The notes: generated by a model not told the origin, from the sequence alone. A stretch of 64,000 bases of DNA from Oscillospiraceae bacterium (GCA_015068305.1 SVKV01000005.1:27637-91636); one strand, 5' to 3'. Positions 46,983 to 56,794 are shown, counted from the first letter of the stretch. Made by a program: numbers and translations.

Positions 46983-48368
46983 TTACCTCCTTCTTCCGGA
47001 AGATGCTTCCAGAGGATTCCAGCTGCCTCTGAGATAGGTGGCAGAAAACAGTGCAAACAGCAGCAGATTGTGGCCGATCATGCAGCCCCAGGCTGCAACC
47101 AGGCCCATGCCCAGCAGCTGGGTGCAGATATACGTACCTACAATCCGGACACCCCACATGCCAATGATATTGAACACAAAGGGTGCCTTGGTTTTGCCCA
47201 CACCCTGCATCATGCCTTCGACAATGATGGAAACGCCATAGAAGGGCTCCGAAAGAGCCACCATCCGCAGCACAGTGCTGCCAAGTTCAATGACATCCGG
47301 GCTGTCCGAGAAAATTCCCATCAGCGCCGGTGCCAGCAGGAACAGGGCGCCACCGGAAATCACCATCAAAATTACTTCGATGGGCAAGAACATGGAGGAT
47401 ATATCCTTCATGCGCTTGCTGTCTTTCGCGCCGTAGGCATTGCCCACCAGCGTTGCAGCAGCAGTCTGCATGCCGTAGCCGGGGATATAGAATGCGGATT
47501 CCACGGTATTTGCGATGGTATGGGCAGCGGTAGCCACCTCGCCGATGCTGTTGACCATGGATGCAAAGAACACATAGCCCAAAGAGGTACCGAACCGCTG
47601 GAGCATATTGGGCAGAGCCACCTTCATGCAGGGGGCCAGGATCTCCGGATCCGGCTTTATGGTTTTACCCCGGGGAGAAATATCCGGATGCCGCCAGAGT
47701 ACCACCGTGATGGCGATACCGCCGAAGGTGAAGGCGATGGCGCTGGCAAGAGCCGCACCGATGACGCCCATTCCGGCGCCGGGAACGGTAATGCCCCAAA
47801 GAGTTCTTGTGGGATAGATCAGAAGAAAATTCAGCACAACATTGATCAGATTCACCCCAACACCGATCTTCATGGGTGTTTTGGTGTCCCCTGCCGCCCG
47901 CAGGACCATGCCGAAGATGGTGCTGGCGGTTCTTGGAAGCATGGGCGCATAGAGAATGAAGAAATACTGTCCGGTGAGGATCTGGATTTCCGGGTCCACC
48001 TGCATCCAGACCGGTACAAACTCGCTGATACTGAGGCAAACCGCCGTAAAGACCAGGCCTACCACCAATGTGATCAGCACGGCCTGGGCGGAGGCCCGGG
48101 AAGCCTTCTCCCGATCCCCGGCACCGTGGGACTGGGCAATGTAGGAAAGGAATCCGATACCCAGCGCTGCGGTACTGCTGCCGATGAGCCAGCTGACGGT
48201 GGAGGTAGCACCGACGGCTGCGGTGGCATAGGTACCCAGGGATCCCACCATGGCCGTGTCGATGTACTGGACCGCCGTCTGCATGGCCTGCTCCAGCATG
48301 GTGGGCCATGCAAGGCTCAGGATGGTGGCGACCATTGCCATATTCAGTTTTCTGTTTCTTTGGATCAT
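46983..48368 (-). CDS. MATE family efflux transporter
   Basis: 461 residues from ATG 48368 (GAGGTATGCC upstream). Twelve hydrophobic segments, internal two-fold repeat, and MATE features such as WPTMLEQAMQTAVQYIDTAMVG near residue 16 and GRIVGTYICTQ-like helix 12 sequences. MATE proteins export cationic drugs or metabolites by Na+ or H+ antiport. An 8-bp inverted repeat lies between its promoter and start. Confidence 0.92.
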   Translation of the reverse strand: MIQRNRKLNMAMVATILSLAWPTMLEQAMQTAVQYIDTAMVGSLGTYATAAVGATSTVSWLIGSSTAALGIGFLSYIAQSHGAGDREKASRASAQAVLITLVVGLVFTAVCLSISEFVPVWMQVDPEIQILTGQYFFILYAPMLPRTASTIFGMVLRAAGDTKTPMKIGVGVNLINVVLNFLLIYPTRTLWGITVPGAGMGVIGAALASAIAFTFGGIAITVVLWRHPDISPRGKTIKPDPEILAPCMKVALPNMLQRFGTSLGYVFFASMVNSIGEVATAAHTIANTVESAFYIPGYGMQTAAATLVGNAYGAKDSKRMKDISSMFLPIEVILMVISGGALFLLAPALMGIFSDSPDVIELGSTVLRMVALSEPFYGVSIIVEGMMQGVGKTKAPFVFNIIGMWGVRIVGTYICTQLLGMGLVAAWGCMIGHNLLLFALFSATYLRGSWNPLEASSGRRR

Positions 48369-48371
48369 GGC

Positions 48372-48399
48372 ATACCTCTGCTTATACATATAGAGGTAT
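48372..48399 (-). promoter_or_regulatory. Inverted repeat over the MATE ribosome-binding site
   Basis: ATACCTCT (48372-48379) and AGAGGTAT (48392-48399) are perfect inverted copies with a 12-nt spacer containing TATACATATA. They lie between a TACAAT -10 (48398-48403, minus strand) and the ATG, and one arm is the GAGG ribosome-binding site. It could be an operator for a drug-responsive repressor or an RNA hairpin that hides the start. Confidence 0.6.
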
Positions 48400-48434
48400 T
48401 GTAGCAAAGAAATCGGCCAAAGTAAATAGTAAAA

Positions 48435-48456
48435 CCCGGCAGGATTTCCTGCCGGG
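48435..48456 (-). terminator. Terminator after the anti-sigma gene
   Basis: A 10-bp perfect stem CCCGGCAGGA/TCCTGCCGGG with a TT spacer, followed on the minus strand by TTTTAC. Ends the sigma/anti-sigma transcript. Confidence 0.85.
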
Positions 48457-48462
48457 CTCCGT

Positions 48463-49509
48463 TTAGTTTAGCTCATATTCCGTTTCGTTCACAATGACAG
48501 ACTTGACTGATTCCATATCCACTAGCCTGTTAAATATATATGATGCATCACAATTCTCGTTTATAAGTGCATACTTTGTATTATTGATTACCCTGTCATC
48601 TGCCTCGCTTTTAATGATGTATTCCGAACCATCGATAAAACGCAAAGCAAGGTACTCCAGCTTTACATCATCTACCGGCGGCATATAAGCACCACCCTCA
48701 AAGGTGTATCCTAAGAATTTGAAATATGGTAAATGCAGTTTTATTGCGATCGGTGATACAGAAATCGCCTCCTGATGCTTCTTAGACTTCATTCCACCGC
48801 CGTCCAAAAGTGGTAATTTCAAAGACTGCTCTGTTTCGAAGAAGAACATGATTTCAACTTGTTTGCTTTCAATATCAGCATTGCAATAGTAGGATGCAAC
48901 AGACAGTATCGTGTCCGTCGTTTCTTCTTCTACAATGTAATTCATCCATTGTGCCCCTTTGATGTTTACTAATTCACCTCCGGGCCACCAGACTTCACCC
49001 CAGAACTGGGTATCGTAACCCTTTACTCCATGTTCATTCTCAATGGTGTAGTAGATCACTCCGCAATTTGTTGCAGAGTCATATTGATGCGCATTGACTG
49101 TTAATACATAATCTTCATAACAGATAGACTGCCCAACCGCGGAAATATAGGGAGCTACTTCCTGAGCTACTTCTTGATCCACCGGAACATGTTCAACCGT
49201 TGGTTCAATTATTTCGTACTCCAGATCATAATAAGTTTCAACTCGGATTTTTCCATCGTCCTTAGAATACTCATCAGTGCCAAAGAATGTCCTCAGCATT
49301 TCCATAGGATTCTCATATTGCGTAAATCCTACATATGCGAATACTGTGGTAGCAAGCATCGCAGAAAGTATGGCAGCAACCAGTAATACTCTGCCTGCTC
49401 TTCTGACACCAGAATGCTTATTCTGCGCAGCACACAAAATATTGTCCGCCTCCTGCACATACTTGCTGTGGACATAGCTCATGTCACTGAGCAATTCTTT
49501 TCCGTTCAT
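48463..49509 (-). CDS. Membrane anti-sigma-like protein paired with the upstream sigma factor
   Basis: 348 residues. A cytosolic N-terminal domain (about 1-35), one membrane helix (about 37-62, RAGRVLLVAAILSAMLATTVFAYVG) and an extracytoplasmic domain of about 280 residues with no enzyme motif. Architecture and the ATGA overlap with the sigma gene point to an anti-sigma factor, close to DUF4179-type proteins. AT-rich codon use in the second half compared with neighbours. Confidence 0.75.
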   Translation of the reverse strand: MNGKELLSDMSYVHSKYVQEADNILCAAQNKHSGVRRAGRVLLVAAILSAMLATTVFAYVGFTQYENPMEMLRTFFGTDEYSKDDGKIRVETYYDLEYEIIEPTVEHVPVDQEVAQEVAPYISAVGQSICYEDYVLTVNAHQYDSATNCGVIYYTIENEHGVKGYDTQFWGEVWWPGGELVNIKGAQWMNYIVEEETTDTILSVASYYCNADIESKQVEIMFFFETEQSLKLPLLDGGGMKSKKHQEAISVSPIAIKLHLPYFKFLGYTFEGGAYMPPVDDVKLEYLALRFIDGSEYIIKSEADDRVINNTKYALINENCDASYIFNRLVDMESVKSVIVNETEYELN

Positions 49510-50060
49510 ACTGCAATGCCCTCCTTTGCCAAAAATGCCTTCAGCTTCCCTCTTGTCCGGTGCAGACTGGTTTTAACCTTGCTCTGACCGATGCCGTAGC
49601 GTCTGGAGATTTCCTCTATGGAATCGCAATACCAGTAGCGCCGCAGAAAGATCATTCTGCTCTCCCTGGGCGTCACCGCCAGAAACTCATTAAGAAGATG
49701 TCCGATCTCCTGGCCTTCCAGCCTTCGCTCCCAGCCCCGGTCCGGAATGCACAGCTGCATCTCCTCGGACAGGCTGACAACCTCCGCCTTCCGCTTGGCC
49801 GCATTGTCCCAGTCCAGCTTTCCGAATGCCAGATGACGGCAGATTTTTGCAAGAAATGCAAACAGATACACAGGCCTTTCCGGCGGTATGGTCTGCCAGG
49901 CTTTCAGATACGTATCGTTGACACTTTCCTCCGCATCCTCATACTTCGAAAGGATCCGGAATGCGATTCCCTGGAGCTTCCGGCCATAGGCGAAGGCAGT
50001 ACAGGAAACAGCCTCTTCCTTTCTGGCCCAGTACAGTTCGATGATTTGATCGTCGGTCAA
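49506..50060 (-). CDS. Sigma-70 family factor, ECF-like
   Basis: The track starts at GTG 50069, which overlaps the AGGAGGTGA ribosome-binding site; TTG 50060 is 7 nt downstream and better placed, giving 184 residues. Region 2 has KYEDAEESVNDTYLKAWQTIPP; region 4 ends in IEEISRRYGIGQSKVKTSLHRTRGKL, a helix-turn-helix. Regions 3 and 1 are absent, as in ECF factors. Pairs with the membrane protein downstream; the trigger is unknown. Confidence 0.85.
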   Translation of the reverse strand: MTDDQIIELYWARKEEAVSCTAFAYGRKLQGIAFRILSKYEDAEESVNDTYLKAWQTIPPERPVYLFAFLAKICRHLAFGKLDWDNAAKRKAEVVSLSEEMQLCIPDRGWERRLEGQEIGHLLNEFLAVTPRESRMIFLRRYWYCDSIEEISRRYGIGQSKVKTSLHRTRGKLKAFLAKEGIAV

Positions 50061-50136
50061 GGCGATCACCTCCTATCTTTGTTTCACCTTAACAGAGGGA
50101 TTTTTAATGGCAAAGGTTACAGGACCAATAAAAAAT

Positions 50137-50160
50137 CCGGGAAACATTTCTGCTTCCCGG
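50137..50160 (-). terminator. Terminator after clpE
   Basis: Stem CCGGGAA/TTCCCGG extended by ACA/TGC mismatched pairs, followed on the minus strand by ATTTTTTA. Just after the clpE stop at 50167. Confidence 0.8.
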
Positions 50161-50166
50161 AATGAT

Positions 50167-52470
50167 TTATGCAGTTTCGAGGGTGACCTTGTCATCCGCG
50201 ATGCTGATACGGATGGAAGAAATGGGATCATCGAAGGAATCAATGATCTTCTCAGAGATGGGATCCTCCAGGTCCCGCTGGATGGTGCGGCGCAGATTCC
50301 GGGCGCCATAGACCATGGAGTAGGCCTTCTTCACCAGATACTGCCGCAGAGATTCATCCCAGGAAAGCTCCAGTCCACGGGATGCAAGGCTTTCCTTCAG
50401 TTCCTTCAGCATGATATCCGCAATACCAAGGAAATTGTCCTCCGTCAGATGGTTGAAGGTAATGATCTCATCCACCCGGTTGATAAACTCGGGACGCAGG
50501 AAGCCCTGGAGGGCTTTCATGGTCCGCTCCTTCACCATATCTCCGGAGGTGCGTCCGAAGCCCATACCGCCCACCTGTCCCTCGGAACCTGCGTTGGAGG
50601 TCATGACGATGATGGTATTCTCGAAATTTACCACACGGCCCTGGGCGTCGCTGATCCGGCCGTCGTCCAGAACCTGAAGCAGGACATTCAGCACATCGGG
50701 ATGGGCTTTCTCGATTTCATCAAAGAGCACCACAGAATAGGGTCTGCGGCGGATCTTCTCCGTCAGCTGGCCCGCTTCATCGTAGCCCACATAGCCGGGG
50801 GGCGAACCGATCAGCTTGGAAACTGCGTGCTTTTCCATATACTCGGACATATCCACCCGGATCAGACTGTCCACACTGTCGAACAGGTCATCAGCCAGCC
50901 GCTTGACCAGCTCCGTCTTACCGACGCCGGTAGGACCGACAAAAATGAAGGAAACAGGCCGCTTCTTGGGGCTGATGCCCACCCGGTTGCGGCGGATTGC
51001 ACGGGAGACCGCATCCACAGCCTCATCCTGGCCCACGATATGTTCTTTCAGCCGGTCGGACAGGCCCTTGATCTGCTCATACTCCTGGGCCTTGATCTTG
51101 GATGCAGGAATTTGGGTCCACAGCTCGATGATCCGGGCCAGATTCTCCATGGTCACCGCTGGCTTGGGAAGTTTTTCCAGCTCCTCGATTTTTGCGGCAA
51201 CCTGCATCAGTTTGGTGCGGATATGGGCCAGTCGCTCATAATTGGTATTCTCCGTATCCTCATTGAGCATACGAAGCTCCAGTTCGTAGTCATCCCGCTC
51301 CTTCTTTGCCTCTGCCAGCAGGGAGATCTCCTTGCACCGCAGATTCACATCGGAGCAGGCTTCGTCCAGCAGGTCGATGGCCTTATCGGGTAGGAAACGG
51401 TCGGTAATATAGCGCTCAGAGAGCACCACGCACTGCCGTGCAATCTCCGGGGAGATCACAACGCCGTGGAAATCCGCATAGGCCTTGGCGATTCCCTGCA
51501 TGATCTGGGCAGCCTCCTCCAGAGAGGGCTCTGCCACGGAAACAGGCTGGAAGCGCCGTTCCAGGGCTGCATCCTTTTCGATATACTTGCGATACTCAGC
51601 AAAGGTGGTGGCACCGATGACCTGAATCTCGCCACGGGACAGGGCGGGCTTGAGGATATTGGCTGCATTCATGCTGCCCTCTGCATCGCCGGCACCCACC
51701 AGATTGTGGACTTCGTCAATAACCAGGATGATATTGCCGCACTCCTTGATCTCACCGATCAGGCTCTTCATACGGCTTTCAAACTGGCCTCGGAACTGAG
51801 TACCTGCCACCAGGGCAGTCAGATCCAGGAGGAATACTTCCTTATCCTTCAGCTTGTAAGGCACCTCACCGGAGGCAATCCGCTGGGCAAGGCCCTCCGC
51901 AATGGCGGTCTTACCGACGCCGGGCTCACCGATGAGGCAGGGGTTGTTTTTCTGGCGGCGGTTGAGGATCTGGATCACCCGTTCGGTCTCCACATCCCGG
52001 CCGATCACCTTATCCAGTTTTCCCGCTCTGGCACGGCCGGTCAGATCCATGCAGTAGGAATCCAGGAATTTATGCTTTTGGGACTTTTTCTTGCCCTTCT
52101 CTCCTTCCTCCTGCTTTTCCTCCTTCTTGGGAGGGCGGGGCGCGGGAGGATTGGGCATATTCCCGCCGTTCATGCCGCCGAACAGCTGGTTCAGCAGCGG
52201 AAAAGTGGCGGTCTGGGAGTCCACCTCGTCATCATCATGGCGGTCGGCTTCATCGATCTGACCGAAGAAGCTGCCCATTTCATCGGTGAGCATATCCAGT
52301 TCATCCTCAGAAATACCCATCTGGCGGACTGCCTCATCGATCTGGGGAATTCCCAGACTTCTTGCACATTTCAGGCAGTAACCTTCGTTCATGGATACGC
52401 CGTTTTCAATCTTCGTAATAAAAAGAACCGCCAGGTTCTTCTTGCACTTGATGCACATTTTGGGCTGCAT
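50167..52470 (-). CDS. clpE: ClpE-type AAA+ unfoldase
   Basis: 767 residues. The N-terminal zinc finger CIKCKKN...CLKCARS (CxxC-x21-CxxC) replaces the Clp-N repeat and marks ClpE rather than ClpC. Two AAA domains follow: Walker [14 protein letters not shown] near residue 187 and [13 protein letters not shown] near 518, with a coiled-coil middle domain at about 400-480. A GGMGFG tripeptide near 650 could be the ClpP-contact loop. It unfolds proteins for ClpP or refolds aggregates. A large dyad lies over its promoter; no CtsR box is seen. Confidence 0.92.
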   Translation of the reverse strand: MQPKMCIKCKKNLAVLFITKIENGVSMNEGYCLKCARSLGIPQIDEAVRQMGISEDELDMLTDEMGSFFGQIDEADRHDDDEVDSQTATFPLLNQLFGGMNGGNMPNPPAPRPPKKEEKQEEGEKGKKKSQKHKFLDSYCMDLTGRARAGKLDKVIGRDVETERVIQILNRRQKNNPCLIGEPGVGKTAIAEGLAQRIASGEVPYKLKDKEVFLLDLTALVAGTQFRGQFESRMKSLIGEIKECGNIILVIDEVHNLVGAGDAEGSMNAANILKPALSRGEIQVIGATTFAEYRKYIEKDAALERRFQPVSVAEPSLEEAAQIMQGIAKAYADFHGVVISPEIARQCVVLSERYITDRFLPDKAIDLLDEACSDVNLRCKEISLLAEAKKERDDYELELRMLNEDTENTNYERLAHIRTKLMQVAAKIEELEKLPKPAVTMENLARIIELWTQIPASKIKAQEYEQIKGLSDRLKEHIVGQDEAVDAVSRAIRRNRVGISPKKRPVSFIFVGPTGVGKTELVKRLADDLFDSVDSLIRVDMSEYMEKHAVSKLIGSPPGYVGYDEAGQLTEKIRRRPYSVVLFDEIEKAHPDVLNVLLQVLDDGRISDAQGRVVNFENTIIVMTSNAGSEGQVGGMGFGRTSGDMVKERTMKALQGFLRPEFINRVDEIITFNHLTEDNFLGIADIMLKELKESLASRGLELSWDESLRQYLVKKAYSMVYGARNLRRTIQRDLEDPISEKIIDSFDDPISSIRISIADDKVTLETA

Positions 52471-52497
52471 CGCAAATCTCTCCTTTCACAAGGAAAC

Positions 52498-52540
52498 TTC
52501 CTTTTTGGCACAGTATAGCACACACCGTACCAAAAAGGAA
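52498..52540 (-). promoter_or_regulatory. Dyad operator over the clpE promoter
   Basis: Arms TTCCTTTTTGGCAC and GTACCAAAAAGGAA are inverted over 14 positions with one mismatch, separated by 15 nt. On the minus strand the -10 TATACT (52512-52517) lies inside the spacer. Too long and symmetric for chance; it differs from the CtsR operator GGTCAAA direct repeat. Probably a repressor site controlling clpE. Confidence 0.75.
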
Positions 52541-52557
52541 AAACAAAATATGAATTC

Positions 52558-53337
52558 TCAGCGAAGCATCGGAACGCACTCAAATTGTTCGATGCCGTCG
52601 TCATACCACAAATGGGTCATGTAAAGTCCCCCGGGGGGAACTGTGGGACCGGCAGCGGTGCGGTTGCCGGAATCCAGGATTGCACCGATTTCAGAGGGCT
52701 TGATCTTCCCCTCCGCGGCATAAACAACCGTACCGGCCATGGCCCGGGCCATATTGTAGAGGAAGCCATTGGCACAGACCTTCAGTTCGATGATATCCCC
52801 ATGGCGCTCCACATTGTAATAGTATACGGTTCGGACCGTGGATTTCACATCCGTTCCCACACTTCTTACCGCGGCAAAATCATGGGTTCCCACGAACTGG
52901 CTGGCAGCTTCCTGCATGATCTTCTCATCCAGATGCTTGGGATAAAACCAGGCCCGGTTCACATAGAAGGGATCCTTCAGCCGGGAGTTATAAATCAGAT
53001 AGGTATATTCCTTCCGGGCGCAGGATCCGATGGCATTGAAATTCTCATGAACGTCAAAGGCCCGGGTCACCACAATATCACAGGGCAGATGGGTATTCAG
53101 GGCATAGGGAAGCCGGTCCGCCGGAATGGTGGAGGTGGTCCGGAAATTGGCCACATAGCACTTGGCATGGACGCCGGCGTCCGTTCTGCCGCAGCCGGTG
53201 ACATGAACATCATGGCCAACCACCATGGCGATGGCCTTTTCCATGGTCTCCTGGACCGTGGGCAGATTCTTCTGCATCTGCCAGCCATGGTAACCGGTGC
53301 CCAGATAGCTTAAATACAAAACAATATTACGCATCAT
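52558..53337 (-). CDS. truA: tRNA pseudouridine synthase A
   Basis: 259 residues. The catalytic Asp lies in CGRTDAGVHAKCYVANF near residue 54, and the family strands YLSYLGTGYHGWQ and LYNMARAMAGTVVYAAEGK are present. It modifies positions 38-40 of tRNA. It ends the ecfA1-ecfA2-ecfT-truA order, conserved in Firmicutes. Confidence 0.96.
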   Translation of the reverse strand: MMRNIVLYLSYLGTGYHGWQMQKNLPTVQETMEKAIAMVVGHDVHVTGCGRTDAGVHAKCYVANFRTTSTIPADRLPYALNTHLPCDIVVTRAFDVHENFNAIGSCARKEYTYLIYNSRLKDPFYVNRAWFYPKHLDEKIMQEAASQFVGTHDFAAVRSVGTDVKSTVRTVYYYNVERHGDIIELKVCANGFLYNMARAMAGTVVYAAEGKIKPSEIGAILDSGNRTAAGPTVPPGGLYMTHLWYDDGIEQFECVPMLR

Positions 53338-53342
53338 TTACC

Positions 53343-54152
53343 TCACAGACCGAAGGTGCGCAGCACAATGATCAGACCGAGCAGAACCGCACCAATGCCG
53401 AAAGCCTCAAAATCCCACAGATTATAGCGAAGCAGCTTCATCTTGGTACGGCCTTCACCGCCCTGGTAGCAGCGGCATTCCATGGCAGTTGCCAGTTCGT
53501 CGGCCCGTCGGAAGGCACTGATAAAGAGCGGCACCAGAATAGGCACCAAAGCTCTGGCCTTATCCATCAGATTCCCGGATTCAAAGTCAGCACCCCTTGC
53601 CTTCTGGGCAGCCATTATCTTATCCGTTTCCTCGATCAGGGTGGGAATGAAACGCAGGGCAATGCACATCATCATGGAAAGCTCATGGACCGGAACCTTG
53701 ATGGCCTTCAGCGGATTCATGAGGCTCTCCAGACCGTCGGTCAGGGAAATGGGCGAGGTGGTGTAGGTCAGTAGGAAGGTGCCGGAAATCAGCAGCAGGA
53801 TCCGGATGACCATCAAAACAGCCCGCTTGAGGCCGTCGGCATAGACAGTAAAGATCCAGAAATCCACCAGCGGCTCCCCTTCTCCGGCTGTAAAGAACAG
53901 ATTCAGCACAGCGGTGAAGATGAGGATCATCACCAGGGGCTTCATGCCCCGGACGATGGATTTGGGCGGGATGGTGGAAACCTTAATGGCAATGATCAAA
54001 AATGCAGCCATAACGGCATAGGATACCCAGTTGACGGCCAGAAACAGGGCCACAATATAAACCACCAGCAAAATCAGCTTGGTTCTGGGATCCAGGCGGT
54101 GAACCACGGAATTCCCCGGGAAATACTGGCCGAGTGTAATGTCTTTTAACAT
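53343..54152 (-). CDS. ecfT: ECF transporter transmembrane subunit EcfT
   Basis: 269 residues, about six membrane helices. The coupling-helix motifs ARGADFES and AMECRCY near residues 180 and 222 carry the Ala-Arg-Gly pattern that docks onto the ATPases. It connects energy from EcfA1/A2 to exchangeable vitamin-binding S components. Overlaps ecfA2 by 7 nt. Confidence 0.93.
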   Translation of the reverse strand: MLKDITLGQYFPGNSVVHRLDPRTKLILLVVYIVALFLAVNWVSYAVMAAFLIIAIKVSTIPPKSIVRGMKPLVMILIFTAVLNLFFTAGEGEPLVDFWIFTVYADGLKRAVLMVIRILLLISGTFLLTYTTSPISLTDGLESLMNPLKAIKVPVHELSMMMCIALRFIPTLIEETDKIMAAQKARGADFESGNLMDKARALVPILVPLFISAFRRADELATAMECRCYQGGEGRTKMKLLRYNLWDFEAFGIGAVLLGLIIVLRTFGL

Positions 54153-55009
54153 TTGGCCGCACCTCCTCTGAGGGTTTTCAGCACCGCAACTGCCTGGTCG
54201 ATGGTATAAACAGGCTCCACATCCAGGCCCATAGCCTTCAGCTCCAGGAACACACGGGTGACCTGTGGAATGTTCAGACCCATCTCAATCAGTTCCTCTG
54301 AGCGTGCAAAAACCTCGGCAGGACTGCCGTCCATCACAAGCCGGGAGCCGTTGAGCACCAGCAGCCGGTCTGTCAGTCTTGCCACATCGTCCATGGAATG
54401 GCTGACCATCATAACGGTTGCATTGTGGGTTCTGCGGTAATCTTCGATGTTTTTGAGAATCTCCTCACGGCCCCTTGGATCAAGTCCTGCAGTGGGTTCA
54501 TCCAGGATCAGAACCTCCGGTTCCATGGCGATGACGCCGGCAATGGCGACTCTCCGCTTCTGTCCGCCGGAAAGATCGAAGGGAGAAACCTGCAGCTGCT
54601 GCTCCGTCAGTCCCACGGTGGCAGCGGCATCCCGTACACGGCGGTCGATTTCCTCGTAGGAAAGGCCCATGTTTTTAGGACCAAATGCAATGTCCTTATA
54701 AACGGTTTCTTCAAACAGCTGATACTCCGGGTACTGAAACACAAGGCCCACACGGAACCGGGCCTGCCGGGTCAGCTTCTTGTCGGACCAGATATCCTTT
54801 CCGTCCAGCAAAATTGTGCCGGAGGTAGGCTTCAAAAGGCCGTTTAGCTGCTGCATCAGCGTGGATTTGCCGGAACCGGTGTGACCGATGATGCCAATAA
54901 ACTCACCCCGACTGACAGAAAACGACACATCCTGCAGCGCCTGATGCTCAAAGGGTGTTCCGGCACTGTATATATAATTAAGATTTTGGACCTGTAAAAT
55001 CGGTTCCAA
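54146..55009 (-). CDS. ecfA2: ECF transporter ATPase EcfA2
   Basis: 287 residues from TTG 55009, with GGAGGA nine bases upstream; the track start at 55075 lies within ecfA1 and is less likely. Walker A GHTGSGKSTLMQQ, signature LSGGQKRRVA, Walker B VLILDEPTAGLD. Partner of EcfA1 in the energising module. The start choice shortens the protein by 22 residues to the usual family opening (EPILQVQNLNYIYSAG). Confidence 0.92.
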   Translation of the reverse strand: MEPILQVQNLNYIYSAGTPFEHQALQDVSFSVSRGEFIGIIGHTGSGKSTLMQQLNGLLKPTSGTILLDGKDIWSDKKLTRQARFRVGLVFQYPEYQLFEETVYKDIAFGPKNMGLSYEEIDRRVRDAAATVGLTEQQLQVSPFDLSGGQKRRVAIAGVIAMEPEVLILDEPTAGLDPRGREEILKNIEDYRRTHNATVMMVSHSMDDVARLTDRLLVLNGSRLVMDGSPAEVFARSEELIEMGLNIPQVTRVFLELKAMGLDVEPVYTIDQAVAVLKTLRGGAAKC

Positions 55010-55028
55010 TGGACATTCCTCCAAGGGA

Positions 55029-55877
55029 TTATTTTTGGATTGCTTCAAATAGTGCCTTTGCACATTCTTTTTCATTCAACCGGTCCAGCGGAAGATCAAA
55101 GCCTTCCCTGTTCAGCTCATAGCAAAGTTCCACCGATTCAGGAGCCGCCAGACCCAGCCGGTGCAGCAGTTCCACCTGAGAAAAGACTTCTTCGGGCTTG
55201 CCGTCGGCGGCAATTTCACCCCGGTGCATCACCACGACCCGCTGGGCCTGGGCTGCCTCATCCATATGATGGGTGATCAGCACGATGGTGATTCCCTTTT
55301 CCCGGTTCAGCTTTGTTACGGTTTCCATGACCTCCCGGCGGCCCCGGGGATCCAGCATGGCAGTGGGTTCATCCAGGACGATGCATTTGGGCTCCATGGC
55401 AATGATGCCTGCAATGGCGATCCGCTGTTTCTGGCCGCCGGAGAGCAGATGCGGCGCATGCTTTGCATACTTGCTCATGCCCACCTGCTTCAGAGCATGA
55501 TCCACCCGGCGGCGGATCTCTGCGCTGGAGATCCCCAGATTTTCCGGGCCGAAAGCCACATCCTCTTCCACCACATTGGCAACAATCTGATTGTCGGGAT
55601 TCTGAAACACCATGCCCACACTCCGGCGGATGGCGATGAGCTTATTCTCATCGGACGTATCCATGCCGCTGACCCAGACTTTGCCGCCGCAGGGCAAAAG
55701 GATAGAATTAAAATGCTTTGCAAGAGTAGACTTGCCGCAGCCGTTGCCGCCTAAAACAGCCACAAAACTGCCTGCATCCACCCGCAGATTCAAATCTTTA
55801 AATACGGCAACGCCGGGCGTGTCATCCACGCCCGGATAGGTATATGCCAGATGCTCTACATTGATAATCTCGCCCAT
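55029..55877 (-). CDS. ecfA1: ECF transporter ATPase EcfA1
   Basis: 282 residues. Walker A GGNGCGKSTLAKH near residue 39, signature LSGGQKQRIA, Walker B CIVLDEPTAMLD and the H-loop ITHHMDEAAQA. First ATPase of the module; no substrate-binding S component is encoded in the window, as usual for group II ECF systems. Confidence 0.94.
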   Translation of the reverse strand: MGEIINVEHLAYTYPGVDDTPGVAVFKDLNLRVDAGSFVAVLGGNGCGKSTLAKHFNSILLPCGGKVWVSGMDTSDENKLIAIRRSVGMVFQNPDNQIVANVVEEDVAFGPENLGISSAEIRRRVDHALKQVGMSKYAKHAPHLLSGGQKQRIAIAGIIAMEPKCIVLDEPTAMLDPRGRREVMETVTKLNREKGITIVLITHHMDEAAQAQRVVVMHRGEIAADGKPEEVFSQVELLHRLGLAAPESVELCYELNREGFDLPLDRLNEKECAKALFEAIQK

Positions 55878-55890
55878 AGATGCCTCCCCA

Positions 55891-56763
55891 TCAGGGTGTC
55901 CAGCGGCCTGTGGAGCCGCAGGGCAACATCAGCCCCGAAGCCCTCACCGGAAGGCCAAGCTCTCCCACTTCCGTATGTCCGCCATGGGTTCCGCTGAACA
56001 CAACGTCGGAGGCATAACCGACGGCGGAGGGTGCCAAACCGGTGGTGTAGGAATTGATGATCACAAACAGCGGATCATCGCTGAGCAGCTTGTTCACTTC
56101 CAGCAGGAAGGGATAGAAGCTGGTTTCCATCTTCCAGATCTCACCGCTGGGGCCCCGGCCGTAGCTGGGGGGATCCATGATTATGCCGTCGTACTTCCGG
56201 CCCCGGCGCAGTTCTCTCTGGATGAACTTGCCGCAGTCGTCCACAATCCAGTGGATTGGCTTGTCCGCAAGGCCGGAGGCCTGGGCATTTTCCTTGGCCC
56301 AGGCAACCATATTCTTGGCAGCATCCACATGCCACACCTCTGCCCCACCGGCTGCGGCTGCCAAAGTGGCACCGCCGGAGTAGGCAAAGAGGTTCAGAAC
56401 CCGCACGGGGCGCTGTGCGGAAGCTTCCGCACATTTCTCACGGATGAAATCCCAGTTGGCAGCCTGCTCCGGGAACACGCCCGTGTGCTTGAAGTTCATG
56501 GGCTTGACGTTGAAGGTCAGATAGTCCCGGTACTTAACCTGCCAGCGCTCCGGCAGATGGTGGTCACTCCAGCGGCCGCCGCCGGTATTGGAGCGCAGAT
56601 ACCGGGCATCATACTTCTTCCATTCAGGGGCGGTGTGGGGGGTATTCCAAATCACCTGGGGATCGGGACGGACCAGGATATACTTACCCCAGCGCTCCAG
56701 ACGTTCTCCGTCGGAAGTGTCCAGAACTTCATAATCTTTCCATTGATCAGAAATCCAAATCAT
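55891..56763 (-). CDS. Class I SAM-dependent RNA methyltransferase (RlmI/RlmK-like)
   Basis: 290 residues. SAM motif LNLFAYSGGATLAAAAGGAEVWHVD near residue 124-145 and catalytic motif IIMDPPSYGRGPSGEIW near 195. The DPPSY form fits the 23S rRNA m5C/m2G Rossmann methyltransferases. A PUA domain, common at the N terminus of RlmI, is not evident. Lies in the run from the PBP to truA, 13 bp before ecfA1. Confidence 0.87.
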   Translation of the reverse strand: MIWISDQWKDYEVLDTSDGERLERWGKYILVRPDPQVIWNTPHTAPEWKKYDARYLRSNTGGGRWSDHHLPERWQVKYRDYLTFNVKPMNFKHTGVFPEQAANWDFIREKCAEASAQRPVRVLNLFAYSGGATLAAAAGGAEVWHVDAAKNMVAWAKENAQASGLADKPIHWIVDDCGKFIQRELRRGRKYDGIIMDPPSYGRGPSGEIWKMETSFYPFLLEVNKLLSDDPLFVIINSYTTGLAPSAVGYASDVVFSGTHGGHTEVGELGLPVRASGLMLPCGSTGRWTP

Positions 56764-56794
56764 TGGCTTTCTCCTTTATCTTTCTGTGATACAA

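Noticed and set aside
45168-48404. 1078-aa plus-strand ORF
   Set aside because: Shadow opposite the ABC and MATE genes: no ribosome-binding site, His/Gly/Gln-rich composition typical of antisense frames in GC-rich genes.
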